Below the pieces are notes generated by a model. That model worked only from the letters and a program-made list of their open reading frames with translations, was not told where the DNA came from and searched no databases. 11,217 nt of DNA from Akkermansiaceae bacterium UBA4145 (GTDB lineage: Bacteria > Verrucomicrobiota > Verrucomicrobiia > Verrucomicrobiales > Akkermansiaceae). The position numbers and the translations under genes are program-made. The stretch lies in NCBI GenBank assembly GCA_002380675.1, contig DFWB01000017.1, positions 435 through 11,651 of the forward strand, written 5' to 3'. Within the stretch, counting starts at the first letter, position 1. Every line of letters begins with the position of its first letter. Below, piece by piece: positions 7,709-11,217 of the stretch.

Positions 7709-9096
7709 TTACCTTTGCCGACTCCAGCCCTTACAGTCGCCGCTCCTTTCTACAAGTAGGAGGCTTGGGTCTTGGAGGCCTATCCCTCTCCCAGTTGATA
7801 GGATGGAGAGCCTCTGCTGCGAAGGCAGGAATCCCGCTCAAGAACAAATCTGTGGTCTTTCTCTTCATGCATGGCGGCCCTCCTCAGCAGGAGACCTTTG
7901 ATCCAAAAATGGACGCCCCAGCCGAGATTCGCAGCTCCACAGGTGAGGTAAAGACCTCCATCCCCGGAGTGACCTTCGGCAGCACGTTTGAAAAGCTGGC
8001 TGAGCGCGCAAACCGGCTTGCTATCGTCAGGTCTTACACCACCGGCAATGGCAATCACGACATAAAGCCCATCGTAGGAAAAGATTCTCTGGGGGCCAAC
8101 ATTGGCTCACTCTTTTCCCGGATCGCAGGGGCGAATGTACCCACCACCGGCATGCCTCGGAACGTCGCTCTTTTTCCCCGGGCTGTCGATGCTGATTCTC
8201 AGGAGCGGGTCAAGCAATTCGGAAACCTCCTTGCACATGGCACAGTCGGAGCCTCCTGTGCTCCCTTCGCTCCGGGAAGCGCAAAAAACGGCCTCCAGGG
8301 AGACATGACGATGTGGATGTCTAAACAACGCCTTGAGGACCGCATGTATCTTCTCCATAAAATGGATAGCCTTAAAAGGGCCATCGACAACGGAGCCGCT
8401 GATGGGCTCGGGGAGCTTCAGAAGCAAGCGGTCAACATGATTACCGGCGGCATCTCGGAGGCCTTCGATCTCTCCGGAGAGGACCCCAGAACTATTGCAC
8501 GGTACGACACCGCCCCCTTGATTAATCCTAACTCGATCAGCAAATCCTGGAACAACCATCGGAATTACAGGGATCATGGTCAAACCCTTGGCAAACTCAT
8601 GCTGCTCGCACGTCGCCTCTGCGAGCGCGGGGCCGGTTTCGTCACAGTCACTACCAACTTCGTGTGGGACTTTCACTCCGACAAGAACAACGCCGGTGCT
8701 GCCGAGGGCATGGATTATTGCGGAGTCCCCTTTGATCATGCTGTATCCGCGTTTCTCGATGACCTTCATGATCGCGGTCTAAGCGACCAGATTCTCCTCG
8801 TCTGCTGTGGCGAAATGGGTCGTACTCCCAAACTTCAGAGCAATGGCGGACGAAACCACTGGGGCCGACTTGCACCTCTGATGCTCGCCGGTGGAGGGCT
8901 TCGAATGGGACAAGTCATTGGGGAATCTTCAGCCGATGCGGGAGAGCCCGCCTCTAATGCAGTCACGACTGAAAACCTCATTGGCACTATCATGCATACC
9001 CTTCTGGATGTCGGGCAGGTTCGCCTGATGGAAAATCTTCCACGTGACGTCCATCAACTGGTCACCAGCGCCTCTCCAATCAAGGGCCTGAGCTGA
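7705..9096 (+). CDS. DUF1501 family protein (alkaline phosphatase/sulfatase-like fold), Tat-exported
   Basis: This complete 463-residue protein has a twin-arginine signal, SRRSFL at 11-16, followed by a Gly/Leu-rich hydrophobic region (about 17-32). Family motifs follow in order: HGGPPQQETFDPK (56-68), a conserved NHD at 117-119, WDFH (321-324), GEMGRTPK (369-376) and GRNHW (382-386), then a typical DUF1501 C-terminal region. Pfam places DUF1501 near the alkaline phosphatase/sulfatase clan, so a metal-dependent hydrolase-like role outside the cytoplasm is possible, but no substrate is known. Tat export suggests folding, perhaps with metal, before transport. In PVC genomes DUF1501 genes regularly accompany DUF1549/DUF1553 genes, as here. 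It is the last gene of the coupled cassette, with 56 bases separating it from the following dehydrogenase. Length and ends look normal. The family call is firm; catalytic activity is inference. Confidence 0.93.
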   Translation: MITFADSSPYSRRSFLQVGGLGLGGLSLSQLIGWRASAAKAGIPLKNKSVVFLFMHGGPPQQETFDPKMDAPAEIRSSTGEVKTSIPGVTFGSTFEKLAERANRLAIVRSYTTGNGNHDIKPIVGKDSLGANIGSLFSRIAGANVPTTGMPRNVALFPRAVDADSQERVKQFGNLLAHGTVGASCAPFAPGSAKNGLQGDMTMWMSKQRLEDRMYLLHKMDSLKRAIDNGAADGLGELQKQAVNMITGGISEAFDLSGEDPRTIARYDTAPLINPNSISKSWNNHRNYRDHGQTLGKLMLLARRLCERGAGFVTVTTNFVWDFHSDKNNAGAAEGMDYCGVPFDHAVSAFLDDLHDRGLSDQILLVCCGEMGRTPKLQSNGGRNHWGRLAPLMLAGGGLRMGQVIGESSADAGEPASNAVTTENLIGTIMHTLLDVGQVRLMENLPRDVHQLVTSASPIKGLS

Positions 9097-9115
9097 AGAC
9101 TGTGCGATTACAGGA

Positions 9116-9133
9116 TCGCCAGCACGCTGGTGA
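9116..9133 (+). terminator. Weak hairpin after the DUF1501 gene
   Basis: TCGCCAG and CTGGTGA can pair around a four-base CACG loop, giving a seven-base-pair stem with one G-U pair. No T-run follows, so it is not a standard intrinsic terminator. It may partly stop or stabilise the cassette message, or be chance. Confidence 0.25.
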
Positions 9134-9152
9134 CCGTGCATATTAAGCTTAA

Positions 9153-9944
9153 ATGAAAGGCATTGAAGACAAGCGGATCCTCGTAACCGGAGCTAGCTCA
9201 GGGATCGGTCAGGCGATTGCCATCCGCCTCGCAGCAGAAGGAGCCCAGGTCGGAATCAACTACTTTCGGAGTCGAGAAGGCGCTGAGGCAACCATGAATG
9301 AAATCCAGAGTGCCGACTCCCGGCACTCGCCCATTCTCCTCCCCGCCGATCTTGCCGACGAGAGCGCGGTAGACAGCATGTTCGACCAGTTTCTTGAGAC
9401 AATGGGAGGGATCGACATCCTGATCAATAATGCTGCCTGGCAAGCCGAATGCTCAAGTCATGAAACTTCTCGCAGCGATTTTGAAGCGATTCTTGCGACC
9501 AATCTGATGGGAGCATTTCACTGCGCACAACGCACTCTGTCCAATCTTCGTCAAGAGAGCAGGCCCGGAGTAATCATCAACATCTCAAGTGTTCATGAAA
9601 TTATCCCCAAGCCCGGGTTTATCGGCTACTCAGCGAGCAAAGGCGGAATGCAGAATCTCACAAGAACACTGGCCCTCGAATATGCGCCACATGGCATCAG
9701 GGTCAACGGCGTAGCCCCGGGAGCTACTATCACCCCAATCAATCGCGCCTGGATCGACGACCCAAAAGCCCGCGCAGAAGTAGAGAGCCATATTCCCATG
9801 GGACGCTCCGGCACCCCAGAGGAAATGGCGGGTCTGACTGCCTACCTCTGCTCCGACGAGGCCTCCTACATCACAGGTCAGACCATCTTCATCGATGGAG
9901 GCCTTACCCTCTACCCGGAGTTCGGCACCAACTGGTCCTCCTGA
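9153..9944 (+). CDS. Classical SDR, glucose 1-dehydrogenase-like
   Basis: This complete 263-residue cytoplasmic oxidoreductase has a Rossmann nucleotide site TGASSGIG at 12-19, NNAA at 92-95 (commonly NNAG), and the catalytic set Asn117, Ser146, Tyr159 and Lys163 (YSASK). Basic residues after the second strand (Arg39, Arg41) suggest NADP(H) can be used. Several stretches closely match Bacillus glucose 1-dehydrogenase as I remember it: SSHE at 101-104, SSVHE at 145-149, ASKGGM at 161-166, LALEYAP at 173-179, IPMG at 214-217 and LTLYP near the C-terminus. Oxidation of glucose or a similar sugar to the lactone is therefore the best guess, though SDR substrate specificity is hard to call from sequence. 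An in-frame TAA directly precedes the ATG, so this is the earliest possible start. No Shine-Dalgarno sequence is clear. It may be read through from the upstream cassette or have its own promoter; it shares no evident function with it. Confidence 0.92.
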   Translation: MKGIEDKRILVTGASSGIGQAIAIRLAAEGAQVGINYFRSREGAEATMNEIQSADSRHSPILLPADLADESAVDSMFDQFLETMGGIDILINNAAWQAECSSHETSRSDFEAILATNLMGAFHCAQRTLSNLRQESRPGVIINISSVHEIIPKPGFIGYSASKGGMQNLTRTLALEYAPHGIRVNGVAPGATITPINRAWIDDPKARAEVESHIPMGRSGTPEEMAGLTAYLCSDEASYITGQTIFIDGGLTLYPEFGTNWSS

Positions 9945-9967
9945 ATCCTGCCCTGCCGGGATCCGAA

Positions 9968-11217
9968 CTATTTCACCGGTTGGAGCACCGCTGCGTGGCG
10001 ACCAGCCCTCGGGTCTCCTGCCGCATGCAGGAGATCATTCTCCCGATCATACAACAGCATGACGGGAGCCGCAATCGCCCCACCCGCTGTCCCAACCCGG
10101 TGCCCACGCCCGGAAAGGTTCCTGACTATCGGCTCCCGGATGGTATCCTGCAGAGTCACCTGCCCCAGCCCGAAAATCTCGCGCTTCCGGTTCGGGATAA
10201 AGGAGTTCTCGTGGTGCCGTGTGCTGAAACGCGCACAGGACACCGCTTCCTTAGGACTCATTCCAAATTCGATCACATTGAGCAGGCAGTTCAAGGTGGT
10301 CTGATCCTGCAGGTCTCCCCCGGCCACACTGATCGCCATCACAGGCACTCCATCCTTGAGGACCAGGGTGGGCGTCAGAGTAATCCGGGGGCGCTTGCCC
10401 GCCTCGATCCGGTTGGGATGCCCGGGCGCTGTGTTGAGACTGCGAAGGCGATTGCCATGAGCAACTCCAAGGGTAGCGCAGATATTGTAAGGATTATTAC
10501 CGCTCGGCGTAGCGGAGACGAAGTTACCCCACTTGTCGGCTATCACGCAGGTGGTAGTGCCGCCTGGACCAGGACGGTACTTGCCGGATTGGTCAGCAAG
10601 TGCCTTCATCGCCACCGGATTTCCCGGGCGAACTTCCAAAGACGCCTTCCCCATATCGATCAGACCCCGCCGTAGATCCCCGTAAGTCTGGGATAGTAAT
10701 TTTTTCATGGGCACGCTCACGAACCGGGGATCTCCGTAGTAGTAATCGCGGTCAGCAAGTCCGAGTTTCAGGGCCTCAACCAGAACATGGATATAGTCCG
10801 CAGAGAGATGCCCCATCTTCTTGAGGTCAAATCCCTCCAGAATCTGCAAGGTCTGACACAGGTAAGGCCCCTGGGTCCAGGCCCCACACTTATAAACCTC
10901 GTAACCGCGGTATTCCACCATCACTGGCTCCTCAATCAGGGTCCTGTGGGCTGCAAGGTCGGCCTTGGTTAAAAAGCCACCTGCCTTCTTGTAATAGGCA
11001 ACCAGCTCGTCCGCGATATCGCCGGTGTAGAACCTCCCCCGGGCTTTCTGAAGATTCTGCACGCGCGTTCCCTCTCGAACCCGTTCCGCTTCTACCAATT
11101 TACGAAATGTCTCCGCCAGCGCGCCATACCAGTCCTTTCCTCCTCCATCGAGAACACGCAGAGCGGGGGCCACCACAGAGGCAAAATCCATTGTCCCATA
11201 GGCCGAAAGCGCATCGA
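9968..11217 (-). CDS. Gamma-glutamyltransferase-like Ntn hydrolase, 5' partial
   Basis: The frame stays open to the right edge (the residues before the Met at 11191, DALSAYGT, fit the family), so the N-terminal part of the large subunit is missing. Counted from that Met, the visible 407 residues include a GGT-like ADRDYYYGDP stretch at 146-154, the autoprocessing site GGTTTC at 210-215 with Thr212 as likely nucleophile, GKRP at 265-268, the Gly-Gly pair 291-292 expected in the oxyanion hole, and the C-terminal GDPRAGRHAA typical of the family. GGTs cleave themselves before the threonine and transfer or hydrolyse gamma-glutamyl groups, for example of glutathione, usually outside the cytoplasm. 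Here the acidic NEMDDF-type motif and the double serine of the substrate pocket are replaced, so the substrate may differ. It converges on the dehydrogenase gene with a gap of 23 bases. Its export signal and promoter lie outside the window. Confidence 0.9.
   Translation of the reverse strand, partial: DALSAYGTMDFASVVAPALRVLDGGGKDWYGALAETFRKLVEAERVREGTRVQNLQKARGRFYTGDIADELVAYYKKAGGFLTKADLAAHRTLIEEPVMVEYRGYEVYKCGAWTQGPYLCQTLQILEGFDLKKMGHLSADYIHVLVEALKLGLADRDYYYGDPRFVSVPMKKLLSQTYGDLRRGLIDMGKASLEVRPGNPVAMKALADQSGKYRPGPGGTTTCVIADKWGNFVSATPSGNNPYNICATLGVAHGNRLRSLNTAPGHPNRIEAGKRPRITLTPTLVLKDGVPVMAISVAGGDLQDQTTLNCLLNVIEFGMSPKEAVSCARFSTRHHENSFIPNRKREIFGLGQVTLQDTIREPIVRNLSGRGHRVGTAGGAIAAPVMLLYDRENDLLHAAGDPRAGRHAAVLQPVK

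Noticed and set aside
8107..8769. 220-codon open frame on the - strand
   Set aside because: It lies wholly antisense to conserved DUF1501 sequence and shows no domain or signal of its own.
9945..9967. Shared bidirectional terminator between the convergent genes
   Set aside because: Only a four-base stem (ATCC with GGAT) can be drawn in the 23-base gap and there is no T-run, so nothing supports a terminator.
9980..10675. 231-codon open frame on the + strand
   Set aside because: It is antisense to the conserved catalytic region of the gamma-glutamyltransferase-like gene, and its product is Arg/Pro/His-rich without recognisable motifs.

Overview
The window comes from a bacterium of the Planctomycetes-Verrucomicrobia (PVC) group, moderately GC-rich by eye. 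The evidence is the gene families: a DUF1549/DUF1553 cytochrome-like protein with Ig-like domains, a large protein with PPC (pre-peptidase C-terminal) domains, a c-type cytochrome fused to WD40 repeats, and a DUF1501 protein. These are expanded as gene clusters in that superphylum and are uncommon elsewhere. I lean towards Verrucomicrobia, but nothing in the window settles the phylum. The sequence is almost entirely coding, with no gap over 60 bases between genes. I see no tRNA, rRNA, CRISPR array, insertion sequence or phage gene.

Positions 2-9096 (+ strand) hold a tight four-gene cassette. (1) The 3' part of a DUF1549/DUF1553 protein carries two haem-type motifs, one of them the rare CX4CH form. 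(2) After 13 bases comes a secreted PPC-domain protein with a C-terminal coiled coil. (3) Overlapping it by ATGA is a secreted cytochrome c/WD40 protein with a long coiled coil between two groups of about seven WD repeats. (4) Again overlapping by ATGA is a Tat-exported DUF1501 protein, related to the alkaline phosphatase/sulfatase fold. The junctions imply co-transcription and translational coupling. The likely products are exported haem proteins, an adhesion or scaffold protein and a possible metallo-hydrolase-like protein, plausibly one envelope assembly. The biochemical role of these families is not established, so any pathway is inference.

Positions 9153-9944 (+ strand) encode a complete classical short-chain dehydrogenase/reductase that closely resembles Bacillus glucose 1-dehydrogenase. 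Convergent to it, at 9968-11217 on the - strand, is the C-terminal part of a gamma-glutamyltransferase-like Ntn hydrolase whose start lies beyond the right edge. Its catalytic threonine is present, but several residues that bind the gamma-glutamyl group in classical enzymes are replaced.

The most interesting features are the helical hairpins in the two adjacent genes 2 and 3, the CX4CH motif, the whole coupled cassette, and the altered substrate pocket of the gamma-glutamyltransferase-like protein. I found no clear sign of a completely new defence or mobile system.
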